Shown here: positions 1 through 11,141 of the stretch, piece by piece
Layout of the letters: each line of letters starts with the position of its first letter
Position numbering within the stretch: the stretch's first letter is position 1
Assembly: GCA_027604705.1 (NCBI GenBank)
Contig: JADHYV010000025.1
Location: 1 to 64,000 of the forward strand
Reading direction: 5' to 3'
Length of the DNA stretch: 64,000 bases
Source of the DNA: Allomyces arbusculus
Lineage: Eukaryota > Blastocladiomycota > Blastocladiomycetes > Blastocladiales > Blastocladiaceae
Notes under the pieces: model-generated
What the model was told of the DNA's origin: nothing
Databases searched by the model: none
What the model saw: only the letters and a program-made list of their open reading frames with translations
Position numbers and translations under genes: made by a program

Positions 1-90
1 TAGGTTGGGACATTGTCCTACATACGGAGTATGACACTTCATGTGGCATACGGAGTATGGGGACAGTGTCCTATACCTACGGTATAGGAC
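1..90. repeat. Short palindromic repeats
   Basis: The 13-mer catacggagtatg occurs twice, at 21-33 and 47-59, and is itself a near palindrome. A perfect 10-bp hairpin arm pair with a 3-nt loop follows at 68-90 (gtcctatacc / ggtataggac). The related string ggacattgtcc is at 8-18. No gene is visible. The function is unknown; this could be the edge of a repeat cut by the window start. Confidence 0.6.
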
Positions 91-93
91 ACG

Positions 94-600
94 TGCCACA
101 CCACCTGCATTGTGCCTGGAGGCTCAGTAAGAGCGGTGCTACACGGAGGACCACTGGTCAAGATGGAGCCTCATTAACGCTTTGTCGCTAATTGCTATTA
201 TCGCCTCAGAATGCTGCGTGTTTCCGACTCCAGCCGCATTTTGACTTGGATTGTGAAGTCGCAACAAGTTCGCTATGTCACAATTGAGTGCGTTCTGCGT
301 TCCATGTCGGTTGCTTTTGATCTGCGTGGTGTAAATTTGACACGAGACATTGGTGGGGCAAAGTATTACCACCACGTAGATGAACATGAATGCAGCCAGA
401 CGAACTTCACGCTCACTTCGACTTAATTTCTCCTCAATCCAAACGTGTTAGAATCCTTTCCATGGCGTGGAGAATTCTGAGGCGATAATAGCGATTTGTG
501 ACAAACCATTAATGAGGCACCGTCTTGACCAGCAGTCCCCCCCCCCCCCGTATGGCATTGCTCTTACTGAGCCACCAGGCATCACGCAAGCGTTGTAGCA
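94..600. mobile_element. MITE-like element with ~120-bp terminal inverted repeats
   Basis: The sequence at about 94-216 is the imperfect reverse complement of about 472-600. The best-matched core runs from the string ctggtcaaga to tatcgcctcagaat; the outer 26 nt match at about 19 positions. The spacer of about 255 nt has no recognisable transposase. The right arm carries a 14-nt C run absent from the left arm. Long TIRs with no coding capacity fit a non-autonomous DNA transposon or foldback element. I could not identify a clean target-site duplication, so the outer limits are approximate, and the divergence between arms suggests it is no longer active. Confidence 0.7.
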
Positions 601-601
601 C

Positions 602-722
602 ACATTCTTCGCTATTGCCTAGGCCACACGCGCAGCACTGCTCGAACAAGGCTCAAACTTGTTGGGGAACGCGCATTCTTTGCCATTGCCTTGGCCACAC
701 GCGCAGCATTGCTCAAACAAGG
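602..722. repeat. 71-bp-period tandem duplication
   Basis: Two copies of a ~49-bp unit start at about 602 and 673, both containing ggccacacgcgcagca and ctc(g/a)aacaagg. They differ at only a few positions. The duplication abuts the right end of the inverted-repeat element. Confidence 0.75.
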
Positions 723-989
723 CGAAATCTCGCTGGCCTCATTCAATCCTTGCATGCACGGTGTAAGCTCATTGTGTGTAGCGTGCGCGCGCATCACTTT
801 GGGCGTGGTGTGCGCTTGCGCTGTTCTTTGCGCACTTCTTCAGCGTCCGGCCCGTCGTATTTATACCGCTGCCGCTCCCCGCGTCCATTTCGCTTCATCA
901 CACCTCATCACCGCGCTCCAAGTCGCCCGCTGATCGACTTGGCAGTCTGCTTCCTGTCTGTCCGATCTCTTGTCCTCCTCCCCGTCCAT

Positions 990-1375
990 AATGCTCTCGG
1001 AAACCAAGACGGTCATCAAATGCCCTCGCTGCAAGACGTGCGTGCAGTCCTTTTCTCGCCCTCCACTCGCATCTGTTTCCGGATCGGATCCTGACCTCCT
1101 CTTGCCTCCCCTCCCCCCCCCCCCCACCCCACCCTCGCTCTCTCAACAATTTTGCAAGATGACGCTGCTCTTCAACCCACCAACATGCGGCCGGCAGAAG
1201 TGGCGGAGCGGATCATGAGCGTGCCCGAGAAGGAGTTGTGCAAATGCAGGCTCAAGGAGGCGTGCACCATTCTGTAAATTCGTTCGTGCACCAGCTGCGC
1301 CAATTTGTTGGGCTCGCGCATGGTCCACGTCGGTGTTTACGTGCTTACGGGGCACAAGGATCTGGTAGTGGTGAG
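990..1375 (+). pseudogene. Decayed gene remnant with Cys pairs (putative)
   Basis: An ATG at 990 opens a peptide with a CPRC pair (start MLSETKTVIKCPRCKT), about 125 nt downstream of a TATA-like tatttata at 858-865. After a pyrimidine-rich, intron-like stretch, another open segment containing MRPAEVAERIMSVPEK begins near 1183. It meets an in-frame TAA after ACTIL, and a CTSC pair lies further on in the same frame. The Cys pairs suggest a zinc-ribbon-like fold, but no family was recognised and no splice choice gave one intact frame. I treat it as a broken or very diverged gene. Chance ORFs in GC-rich DNA remain an alternative. Confidence 0.25.
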
Positions 1376-2355
1376 ATCCATTTGAATGGGATGAAAATAT
1401 ATGTACATATGATGAGTATCATTCTTGTGTTGCAGCAGTGCGTCAGTCGCCAGGATCAACATCTGAGATCAGCGGCAAATCCGTTTCTCACCTCAACCAT
1501 AGGACCACCGTCCATTTCATCCCTGCTCCATTCGTTACCGCAGAAACTCCGGGTCCACCTCGGCACTCCACGCCTCGATCCCGTCCACCACATCCACGCA
1601 CTTGATCAGATTTCGCGCAATTTTTGCGACCTTGAGCTGGAGCGGCACAGCACGACCCGCTCAGTCCTGTTGAATGCAAGTTCGCCCTGCGCTGTGCGGC
1701 GAGAGCAGGCCGTACCACAGCACATTAATGGAGTTGAGAAGTAAGTGCGCCATCCCACACGTGCAACAATTACTGGTAGCAACCACGCTCACTGATCCAC
1801 CCACATGTGGTCGCACCTGCAACCCGTGAACAGCCTTGCTTGCGTGCGGCCACCCATATTTATTCATCTAAGACAAGTGCCATCGCATCGCCTGCACCAA
1901 CGCTTCATTTTTGCCAATGCGTTGGATGCCACGGCTGGGGAGCAAACTAAGCTGTAGCGATGAGTCCACACTATTGAGGATCTGGACAAGATATTGGAAA
2001 TGTTTCGGCTCAATTCATCTCGAAAGTGTTTTTCTTCGTGGTATCCCAATGAATGGAGATAATAACAAAAATATTTGCCATTACCAGAGCGGGTGCTGGC
2101 AGAGACGTGAATTATGATGGCGGAATGGGTCACTTTTGGTAGACAGGTGCAATGATTTGCATCGTGCGTTTATAACGCGCGCTAACGACTTTAAACTGAT
2201 GAGCCGACCACCATGGGCTACTCTCAGTCGAAGCATCAAAACGAGTGGTTAATGCCAGGTCGATGCCTCGAAGGTCAGTTATGGGAAGGCGGAAACCATG
2301 ATCGGCTTGTGAAATTGGATATCATCAAACAAACCCTGTTATTGAATGTCGTTGG
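1376..2355. other. Intergenic, no supported feature
   Basis: Mixed-composition sequence of lower GC than the genic parts. Open frames are short and show no recognisable motif on either strand. Confidence 0.5.
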
Positions 2356-2771
2356 CTAAAGACGATAAATGCGCTGTTTCCATTCACTCCTATTCGACAA
2401 GCAAGCAAACAACATCTCATTCTCCAGGGCTCCGAGGTGACTCCTGCATTGCAAACAGGCATGAAAAAATGTGTCAATCATTAATGCTTGTGCATTGGAC
2501 CGGCTCGGGCCAAGCAAGGTACTGACCCTTGTTTTGCCCGTTTGATCGTCACTTCGTACTGCTCGCCAGGGCAGAAAGCGTTGGTCACGACCAGGCATGT
2601 CTGGCCGGTTGTCATGACCCTAGATGTGCCGGTGACGGACCCGACAGTGCCAGAGCCAAAGGAGAGCGAATACCACTTGTAGAGGGCCGTGATCTCGGTC
2701 GCGGCGTTTGCCGACCCAGCCGCGAGAACGATCAGGGCGAACGTCGCAAGGGGTGTGATCATGGAGTGCAA
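2356..2771 (-). CDS. Small secreted protein, one intron (putative)
   Basis: Exons (minus): 2771-2527 and 2443-2356, joined across an 83-nt intron, giving about 110 aa. The N-terminus is a clear signal peptide: MITPLATFALIVLAAG then SANA, with likely cleavage after ANA. The mature part contains FCPGEQYEV, which resembles a motif I associate with fungal small secreted proteins carrying an F-C-x-G-[DE]-x-[FY]-x-V core. The second Met of MHSM may be the true start. Exon 2 supplies a short charged tail ending RIYRL. Without splicing the frame would stop soon after a His-rich tail. It is likely extracellular or wall-associated; the function is unknown. The intron call is inference. Confidence 0.5.
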
Positions 2772-2869
2772 CGCTTCCTCCTTTCGTTCACTGTCCTTGG
2801 CGCTTCCACTAGACCAAAAATCCGCTCACATTCACAACACTGCTGCCCATCGTGGCGTTTCCTCACCAT

Positions 2870-4767
2870 TCAACGCGAACTAGCCCTCTGGTCTGCTTCC
2901 CCGCCCAGCGGGACCACACGGTTGCAGAGCCCCATGCACGGCGCAACCTCCTCCACCCGCTTCCCACTCTTGGCGTGCACCACGTTCGGGTACAGCGCGA
3001 CGCCAACCGCGGCCCCGCACTCACGCGCGTCAGCGTGCGCAACACATTCGATCCACCCCGCCCGCAGATCACCGGTGCGCGACATGACGCACTCATACCC
3101 GGCCATGCGCGCCGTCAGGACGAGCCGGTACCAATAGTGCGTATTGAGCACGAAGCGCACTTGCCATCCAGGCAGCATTGGGATGATTGTTCCCGCCGCA
3201 GCGAGCGCTACGCGAAAGTCAAACCCGTGAAGTACTTCCGCGAGCGGCGGCGATACCTCTTGCAGCATAGTCGCGCGCACGAGTGCCGACCGTAGTAGGG
3301 CGATGCAGGCGTTGCATTGCGCGAGCTCGTAGTTTAAGTCGCTGCGCGAGTTGGCAATGGTGCGGTGGAACCGGTCCAGGAACTGCGTGATCGTCGAGGC
3401 CGTCACGCCGTGCAGCCGCCAATCGGGCTTGCCGAGCAGTGAGCCTATGGGGCTGCTCATGAAGACGGGTAGCTTCAGCAGGTCGTAGAGCTCAGCGGCA
3501 TAGACTTGAGCGTCGGTCGCGCAGAGGACTAGCAGAGGGTGGGAAAAGTGAGCTGAGGTTCGTGACTGCGACGGGAACAACAGTTTGACGACGAAATCCA
3601 CATACCAGGAACAAATCCCGCCGCTTCCGAGCGGGCGGTTGAGACGTTCGGTCCCGTCGGCCTCAGAGCGGGCTCGCCAGCAGGAGCAAGGACGGGACCG
3701 GGAGGAAATCCGGCTGGAACTGGATGCGAAGTCACTGGGCACACAGGCACCTCGATGCGGTCCAGCTGGTCCGTGCCGAAACCAGGGTGCACATGAGTGT
3801 GAGCGCGTGGAGCTGGAACGCGCAGCATCAAGACCACAACCTCAGCGCGGTGCAGAACCGTGTCCGCGACGCCAAAACGAGCCGGGATGCCCGGGAACGT
3901 GGTCATGACGACGAGATCCTTCATCTCGGCACGCGCACGTTGCGCCAAATCGTCTTCGTCGGCTCGCCACTCAAGCTCGAGCGGCGGATCAATCATAGTC
4001 GCCGGCGAGAATGGCGACCCGGGCTCCACAAACGCGAGCGTCCAGTCCGGGTCGAGCGCCTTGGTCGCGAGGAAGCAAGCGACGACAGGCAGCACGACGC
4101 GACGGATAAGGGTCAAGTAGTCGTCCCATTCGACGTGCACCTGAAAGTCCTTGATCAGAACGTTGAGCATGGCCTCGGCGGCGGCCTTGGCAACCGAGAT
4201 GAGCGCAACAATTCCACTGCCGTGATCAGCAGCTTTGATCGGACCGGCAATGAGGAACGGAACCGGATCACGCCTCGCATTGGCACGCCCGAGCATGTCC
4301 GGGTCGCGATCGTACCGATCCATGGCATCGCGCAGCGCCTGCACGGCAAGGTCGAGACAACGACGCTGCTTAGCGGCAGCGTCAACACCAGAGCGACCGC
4401 CGCCCGCGAGCGCGTTGCGTTGCCGGTCCCAATGCATGCCGAGCGCGCGGCAGGCAGCACGCATCATGGTCGAGCGGATGACGGCACGCGTGTCCTCGGC
4501 GAGCCAGGCGCCGAGCCCCTTGGTCATGGCCGCGTCGTCGTCGACATGATCGTAACTGCCCGCCGCCGCCAACGCGGCTCGGAGCGACGGGAAAAGGTGG
4601 GCCTTGGTCGCGGCAACGAGGTGCTTGCGCTTGCCGCGGTTCTCGGTGTGATCAAGCATCTTGATCAGAATCAACTTGAAGGAGTTGGCCGCGGCCGTCA
4701 GCGCGCCATCAATCGCCTCAGCGTCGGCAGTCGCGCGGGGGTCCCACGAGCGCGACGCGGCTGGCAT
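2870..4767 (-). CDS. Unrecognised 606-aa protein, two exons
   Basis: Exons (minus): 4767-3606 and 3528-2870, with a 77-nt phase-1 intron (donor gtatgt, acceptor tgctag). The frame is continuous for about 606 codons from the Met of MPAASRSWDP. The N-terminal half is Ala-rich and helical, with conserved-looking segments such as AMTKGLGAWLAEDTRA and VEWDDYLTLIRRVVLPVV. The second exon includes YAAELYDLLKLPVF and QFLDRFHRTIANSRS. I recognise no family, catalytic motif, signal peptide or convincing membrane segment. An alternative N-terminus is MFSFFSSLIWSHPRAV from ATG 5041, which could join this frame by an intron of about 110 nt (gtgaac..acag). It is divergent from the Hsp70-like gene. Confidence 0.6.
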
Positions 4768-5631
4768 CTTGGTCGTTGAAGGCGCCTCCCTGTGGGCGAC
4801 GGCGCGTGCTGCAAGCTTGACGTTGCAACCAGTTGCATTCGAATCGGCGCCGTGGATCGAGCCATGGTCAAGTCCAGCTGCAAGAACTGATGGCCGTTCA
4901 CGGTCTCTCGTTGTCGGGCGCGGCGTCGGCCCTATCACGCATTGCGTCGGCCATTGCACCGCCTGGAGCGGTCGCGTCTCCGGCGTGCGGCCTCACAGCG
5001 CGCGGATGCGACCAAATCAAGCTCGAAAAGAAGCTGAACATCTTGGTGGAGCGGCCAAGGGCGCCGAAACTTGACGTGACGCGTCACAGAGAAGTGAGCG
5101 TGATACTGTTGTTGTGGTGAAGAGGCAGCTGCTCCGCGGTGTCGGCGGCTGGGAGAGCACGCGCGACGACGTCGATCTTGCGACGTCGTTTTGCGCGGTG
5201 GTGCCGTGCCACCGCGCGGTCTGGCGGCGACGGTGCATGATCGTGATCGTCGCTGATGCCGTCCGGCCCCGCAAGCCCAAGTTGGCGGGCATCGGGCATC
5301 GCTGTGCGCCGGCCACTGGCCGTCATGTCTGAGCACGCGCCGGGCTCGTGCTGGTGCCTCATGGCCAGCCGCGACCGCCGCCGCCGCCGCCGCGTTCGCC
5401 ACGTCCAACTCCACTGCGCGTGCACTCACGACGCATCTTTGACGACGCGCTGCACGGTGGACAAGGTTCAGACGCGCCGTGCCGCGTCGATCATGACGCG
5501 ACGACCGGCGTGCGCGGTCACGTACGTCTTCGTCGAGCGAGGTGTGTGGCGTTGGCCGTGTCGCCCCCTTCTCCTGGCCGTTCGACACCACCACGCGCCC
5601 TGCACCTCGTCCAGCAACGCCACCAAGAAAG
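4768..5631. other. Divergent intergenic region / 5' leaders
   Basis: This 0.86-kb GC-rich stretch separates the minus-strand 606-aa gene from the plus-strand Hsp70-like gene, so both promoters must lie here. It may hold an upstream coding exon of the minus-strand gene around 4907-5041. No TATA box or other defined site stood out. Confidence 0.5.
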
Positions 5632-7696
5632 ATGGGCCAGCATCAGTCGCAAGTACCCGCGCCCGACGAGCTGCTCGCGGCCGTCTACCCGATCAAGTGG
5701 CAGATTGCGCTCGATTTCGGCACCAGCTACAGCGGGTTTGCCATCGCCATCAAGGACTTTGTCAGCGAGCTCAACCATGATGCCGAGACGGCTGACTTGG
5801 CGTCGATTTCGCGCCTCCACCTCGCGCACTTCATCAAGTACAACTCGTCGTGGCCCGATGGCAAGAGCCCGTATCCCAAGACGCGCACCGCGCTGCTCTA
5901 TGACGCCAAGGGCAAGCTCGTCGCGTGGGGCAACGCGGCCTGGGAGCAGTTCATGAGCATGGAGCCTGACGCGCAGGCCAACTACATCTACGTCGACCGG
6001 TTCAAGCTGCTGCTTGACGCCAAGCTTGCGCACCGTGACAAGGCCATAGAAAAACTCAAGGCGCTTGGCAAGGACACCGTCGACGTGATTGCTGACTATC
6101 TGCGCGCGCTTGTCGAGTTTATGAGCAAGTACATTGAGCATGCAGATCCGAAGACGTGCGTGTGTTTCCTTTTCTTGTACTAGTTCCCGCTTTTCAGACC
6201 CTAAGCAGCATCTCTTTCTATCAGGGGGCTCAACCCGTTCCACGTCCGTTGGTGTCTTACGATCCCGACCATGTGGACCGATGCGGCCAAGCAGAAAATG
6301 TATCGTGCTATGTTCAAGGCCGACCTGATCCCGTCGCTCACGTCGGAGCGCGTCGTCTTTTGCTCGGAGCCGATGGCGGGCCTGCTTTCAGAGGCGCTGT
6401 CGAGCGATTCGCGGACTCAGGTCCAGTGCAACGACCCGATTCTCATGGTTGACATGGGTACGCTCTGCGACAGTTCTCATTTGCTACTTTGATGGTCCCT
6501 GACCCCGTCACTCTTGCTCCCAAATCCAGGCGGTGGCACCGTCGACTTGACGGCCATGCGTATGGGTAGTGACGGGTTTGAGGAGCTTGTGCCCGGGATC
6601 GGCGCGACGTGCGGGTCCACCATGCTCGACGACGCGTTTCTCGGCATGTTCCGGCGCTCTGTCGGACCCGACATCTACGACCAGGTCACAGAGGAGCACC
6701 CCAAGGTCAAGGCCAAGGTCCTGCACGACTGGGAGACGTGCAAGGTGGACTTTGGCGGCGAAAAGCAGTTCTACGGCCGCATCTCGATCCCACGCGCCAT
6801 GACGCAGCGGCTCGATGAGAGCGACGCCGAGTTCCTGCCGCAGCCGTTTGGCCAAGACGTCGACGAGTTTGCCGAGGTGGAGTTTGAAGACGGCGAGTTG
6901 TGCGTCACGACTGCGCTCATGGAAGCGCTCTACGAGCCGATCGTGACCGAGATCGTCCAGCTCGTGGCAACGATGCTCGACCGGCTGCAGGCCAAGGGGA
7001 TCACGGTCGCACATATGCTGTGCGTCGGCGGATTCTCGCAGTCCAAGTACTTGATCAGTACGCTGCGTGAGCGGCTGCCCATCAACCCGCTCAAGATTGT
7101 GCCGTCGGCGCACGCGCCGGCCGCGGTTCTGCTGGGCGCGCCCATTTTCTGTGCGTATTCATTTTCCATTCTTGTGCGGTCAACTCAATTTAAACTGACT
7201 CTGTCGCTTCTTCGTGCAATTAGCGTGCCGGCCGGAGCTCATTTGCAAGCAAGTCGCGCGACTCACCTACGGCATTGCGACGCGCGCCATCTATGCGCCG
7301 TCGATCCACGGCCCGCGCGACAAGCTCGGGGACCGCCTCGTCATGTCCGACGACGGGCTCACGCACATCGAGAACGCGTTCGACGTGGTCTTGCGCAAGG
7401 GCGATGCGCTCGTGCCCGGGCAGTGCATGGAGAGGCCGTACGAGTCGGCCGGATGCATGCAAGAGGTGGTTGACATTGGCATTGTCGTGTCGCACCTCGA
7501 GGACCCGGTCTATGCCGACACGGTCGGGTGCGAGACGGTGGGCAAGGTGTCGATCAAGGTGACGCCTTGCACGCACTATTCGCGCAAGGACGCGCTGCGC
7601 GCGATCGTGCACGTGGAGCATACGGGGCTCATGCTCGAGGTGACCAATAAGCACACAGGCGACAAGGTCGACCTGACGGTCGATTTCTACGACTAG
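5632..7696 (+). CDS. HSPA12-like Hsp70-family protein
   Basis: Exons 5632-6155, 6225-6457, 6530-7150 and 7224-7696 give 616 aa; intron phases agree at every junction. The ATPase fold shows phosphate-1 motif DFGTSYSGFA near residue 30, phosphate-2 VDMGGGTVDLT created exactly by splicing intron 2, and the adenosine-type motif CVGGFSQSKYL near residue 410. The segment VRWCLTIPTMWTD matches the HSPA12/actin-like branch rather than canonical Hsp70, and there is no EEVD tail. The length fits HSPA12-type proteins. Such proteins are ATP-binding and thought to be chaperone-like or signalling; the substrate is unknown. The start MGQHQSQ could be N-myristoylated (MG plus Gln/Ser), which is inference. 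Donors are gtgcgt, gtacgc and gtgcgt. Confidence 0.9.
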
Positions 7697-8250
7697 GTAG
7701 TGGATCGTCGCTTGACGGTGGTTCTTTGATGCGGGCGATGGACGACAACTCAATTTGGATGAACCGTCGGGAGCATGGTGCCCTCATTGATATTGCTGCT
7801 TCAATTCAATTGGTTTTGGATTTACTTTTGGTTGATTTTGTTGAGCAAGAAGCCATCCATGCTTGGGCATGGCTGCTATGTCATTGTGTGACTAACTCCT
7901 TTGCATTGCCCGTGTGAGCGGCAAACCAAACGAGCGTCGCGATGTGACTGATGCATTGAACGCATTCCGGCATGAGCTTGACGCCCATGCGTACATACTA
8001 TGACTGCTCTGGGCCGCCGCTAATACTGTTGCCATTGCTGATCTGGAAAACAACCATCCTAGTACTTGAGATCAAGGCTCAACATTAACCTCAACATGTT
8101 GTCAGACAACAGCGAGCCGCTCCAGTCGGTGATGCGACACAGTATCGTTCTGCTGCCCCCATCTGTATGTACTGCCATTGCAACTCCAGCCGCTCATGCC
8201 TTCCGAAGCAAAAATGCACGCCTCTATCAAATCACAAACCCCGCGGACAG
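7697..8250. other. Intergenic between convergent genes
   Basis: About 550 bp between the 3' ends of the Hsp70-like gene and the methyltransferase gene. It is AT-richer than its surroundings and has no ORF with recognisable content. It probably holds both 3' UTRs. Confidence 0.6.
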
Positions 8251-9386
8251 CTACAGCGGCACGCGCGCCTGGTCCTGCGACCGCAACTTCTCCACGGCCG
8301 ACTTGTAGGCCGGCTGCGTTGGCGGCTGCACCGGGTCGAGCCGGGTATACGTGTCGAGATCGAGCATGTGCGTCTGGTCCGCGTCCCATGCCGAGAGGTC
8401 GCCGCACGCGACAAACGGGACAATGAACCGGTTCGGGCCCATCAGGGCATTATCGATGTCGTCTAGAACGAGAAGTGGTGGTGGTCAGGACGAGCCGGGT
8501 GGGGCAGAGGTGGGGTGCGCGCGTACTGTAATCGACATCGAGCATCGGGTTCTTCATCGTCGGCACGTAGCCGACTGGTGGCGCGTAGTCTTGGCACACG
8601 ACAAAGGCCTCTGTTTCAGGGTGGTCAGTTGCACCATCACGCCAGAGCGAGCGGGTGGAGAGTGCGCACCAATCGACGAGTTGCGCGAGGACCGCGGTTT
8701 GGCGCACGTCACCTTCTTGAAAAAGACGCGCAGCTGCGCGTAGAGCAGCGTAATGTCCTTGCCGCGGAAGATTTTCGCGACAAACGTGCCGCCCGGTCGC
8801 AGAACGTGCGTCGTGATGTTGAGTGCCTGGACACCGGCGGTGGACGATGAAATAATGCAGCCCTCGGGACAAATAGTGGTCACGAAAAGTGCTCGGTGCG
8901 TACCGCGAGCAGGAGCTGTGCCTGAATGTACTCGTCCATGTCGTGCAGGCCCGTCACTACAAATGCCGGAGCATCGATGAGCGACCACCCGCGACACACT
9001 CCATATCATCCCAACTACCCCATACCGTCCGGCGCGCCATCACACACGACCAAGTCCGCCTTTCCGCCATCAAAATGCCGAATAATCTCCTCGGCCGTCG
9101 ACTCCTTGGTGATATCCCCTTGCAGCTGCACGACGCCCGGTAGCGGCGCCATGGCCTGCAAGTCGACAGCCACGATCTTGGCACCCTCCACGTCGGCGAG
9201 TTGCCGGCCGAGCACTTGCGACCACGATCCGGGTGCTGCGCACAGGTCGACGGCACGGCGCACGCCGTTCAGAATTTGGAATTCCTCGTCGACTTGCAGG
9301 AGCTTGAAGGCCGACCGCGCGCGCCAACCCTGCTCCTTGGCGAGCCGGTAATAGATGTCGCGCTTGTCCTTGCTGGTGCGGCCCAT
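8251..9386 (-). CDS. TRM7: tRNA 2'-O-methyltransferase, FtsJ/Trm7 type
   Basis: Exons (minus): 9386-9026, 8956-8904, 8826-8670, 8610-8527 and 8462-8251; 288 aa with consistent phases. The start [18 protein letters not shown] and SAFKL are typical of the FtsJ family. The SAM site is [14 protein letters not shown]. The second motif, [16 protein letters not shown], is assembled across intron 1. The catalytic K-D-K-E set appears as Lys in SAFKL, Asp in CDGAPD, Lys in IFRGKD and Glu in NSSIEAF, the last created at a splice junction. Trm7 methylates positions 32 and 34 of the anticodon loop of certain tRNAs in the cytosol with partner subunits. Size fits yeast Trm7 (about 310 aa). An Rrp8-like or mitochondrial Mrm2 paralogue is less likely because no presequence is present. 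Confidence 0.92.
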
Positions 9387-9914
9387 GGTTGAGGTTGCAG
9401 CGAGTTGGTTATTAGGGTTGATGCTGTTGGAGGAATGCAACGTTCGTCGTTATCCATATTGGTGCTGATCGGATGGTGGCAAGATATTAAACTGTCCACG
9501 TCACAGCCAAGTGACGCGTCGTCAAGAGACTCCTCCAGCCGAAAATTCGAACTGCGAGCAAGTAGCAGACGCTGCACGACGAGCAAACGGCTAGCCCAGT
9601 CATTATATAATGTATCACACACGCGCACTATGGTAGAAACAGGAGCGGGCAGCGCCGGGCGACGACGACCTCGCGCTGCCAGGGAGGAGGGCGAGGGAAC
9701 AGGCAAGGGAACAACAAAATGCAACAACTGGCCGCGGCCACATCGGCTCCGCGCACGTGCGCGCAAACCAGTGGAGAATGCGGCCACGAAACTAAAACAC
9801 CACGCGCGGGGGTTTGCAGGGGTAAGGGTACAATACAGCCGACAGCCGCGCACTGCATGCCCGAACCGGCGCGCACACGCACGCACTCATTCTCCCAACA
9901 AATACCCGACCGGA
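9387..9914. other. Intergenic, TRM7 upstream region
   Basis: About 530 bp between the TRM7 start and the stop of the Leu5-like carrier gene, both on the minus strand. No recognisable coding content; it should carry the TRM7 promoter and the carrier's 3' UTR. Confidence 0.5.
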
Positions 9915-11141
9915 CTACTCAATGTGCAAAAACTGCTTGCACGCCTCGTAGGTCCAGAACGAGACCATCGACATGGGCGTCACTTTCAAGTACCCAATCG
10001 AGAGCCCAATAAAGAAACCGCGCAGTCCGTGCCGCCGCCAGATATACCGCGCCGTCTCGACCGAGTTCTTGTATACTTTGGCCTCGTAGCTGTCGACGTG
10101 GAACTGGCCCGAGACTTGCATGCGCCGCCGAATCACTTCCCACGGGTATGACACGGTTTGCGAAATGGCGCCCGCGAGACCGCCAGCGACGAGATGGACC
10201 CTGGACGGAGACCAGTCGGGCGAGATTTCGTGGATCTGGTGCTTGAGCCGCTCATATACCATGAACGAGACGCCAGCGTACGGGATCATGCCTGGTGGAG
10301 CGAGCAGCAAGAGCGTCAGTGCGTGAACGCAACGATGGGCACCGAGAGCTGGCGGTACCATAGACTGTTGGCGTGAACCCGCGGTAGAAATTCCTCAGGT
10401 TGCGCAGGACAGGTACGTTGAAGCCTTTGCCGGGATGCTCGTGGTAAATCTTGTCAAGCAATGCGCGCAGCGTGTGCGGGTCTTTGCTGAACGCCAAGCG
10501 CACGCGCACGACTTCGAGCGGGTAGGTAAAGAAGACCGAGGTAACGCCTGCAGAAAGTGTGAGCACGAGGTTCAGAGGGGGCGAAACGAGCCCACGACAC
10601 CGAGCGTACCAGCTAATGATCCAGCCAGCAATTGTTGTACTGGTGTCGGGCGGCGATCAACGGGGAATATCAACTACACACGGCGCATTCCAGTCAGCAT
10701 CCACGGGCCAAGAGCGACGCTCCGCAATTCGAGGATATTATACGAACGTGCTTGTACTGCTCGTAGGCCATGAACTTGACCGCCGCGTATGGGAAGATGC
10801 GAATCAGCGTCGCGGAATGGCCCTGGAACAGGCCGCGCGCGCCGTGCGACGAGTGGATGTCACGCACGGCACGGAACACGCCGAAAAACGAGCCTGAACC
10901 GCAGACCGACGGTCAACATCCGCTCGTAACCAACAGTAACGTCACGGAAGACAGCGCCATACCCACCTTGGTGGTGCGCATACGCGGGCGAGTGCGCCTG
11001 GAAGAGAATCTTGACGCGGTCGAGCGGGGCCACGACGGATTTGGCGGCACATCCAGCGACACCGCCCGCGACAAACGACTTCCATGCGTAGTCCCACGAC
11101 CGCGGGTCGCGGTTCATTGCAGGTACTGGTACGGGTGCCAT
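9915..11141 (-). CDS. LEU5: Mitochondrial CoA carrier, Leu5/SLC25A16 type
   Basis: Exons (minus): 11141-10967, 10893-10748, 10673-10610, 10547-10359 and 10291-9915; 316 aa. All three mitochondrial-carrier repeats are visible with PxD/ExxR-type signatures: [14 protein letters not shown], then [13 protein letters not shown], then [14 protein letters not shown]. Segments [18 protein letters not shown] and [16 protein letters not shown] match the Leu5/Graves-disease-carrier branch. This branch supports coenzyme A accumulation in the mitochondrial matrix. The protein lies in the inner membrane with six helices. Intron 2 uses a gttcgt donor, chosen because it alone keeps the frame into the helix segment [13 protein letters not shown]. 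The 40-residue loop between repeats is family-like. Confidence 0.92.
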
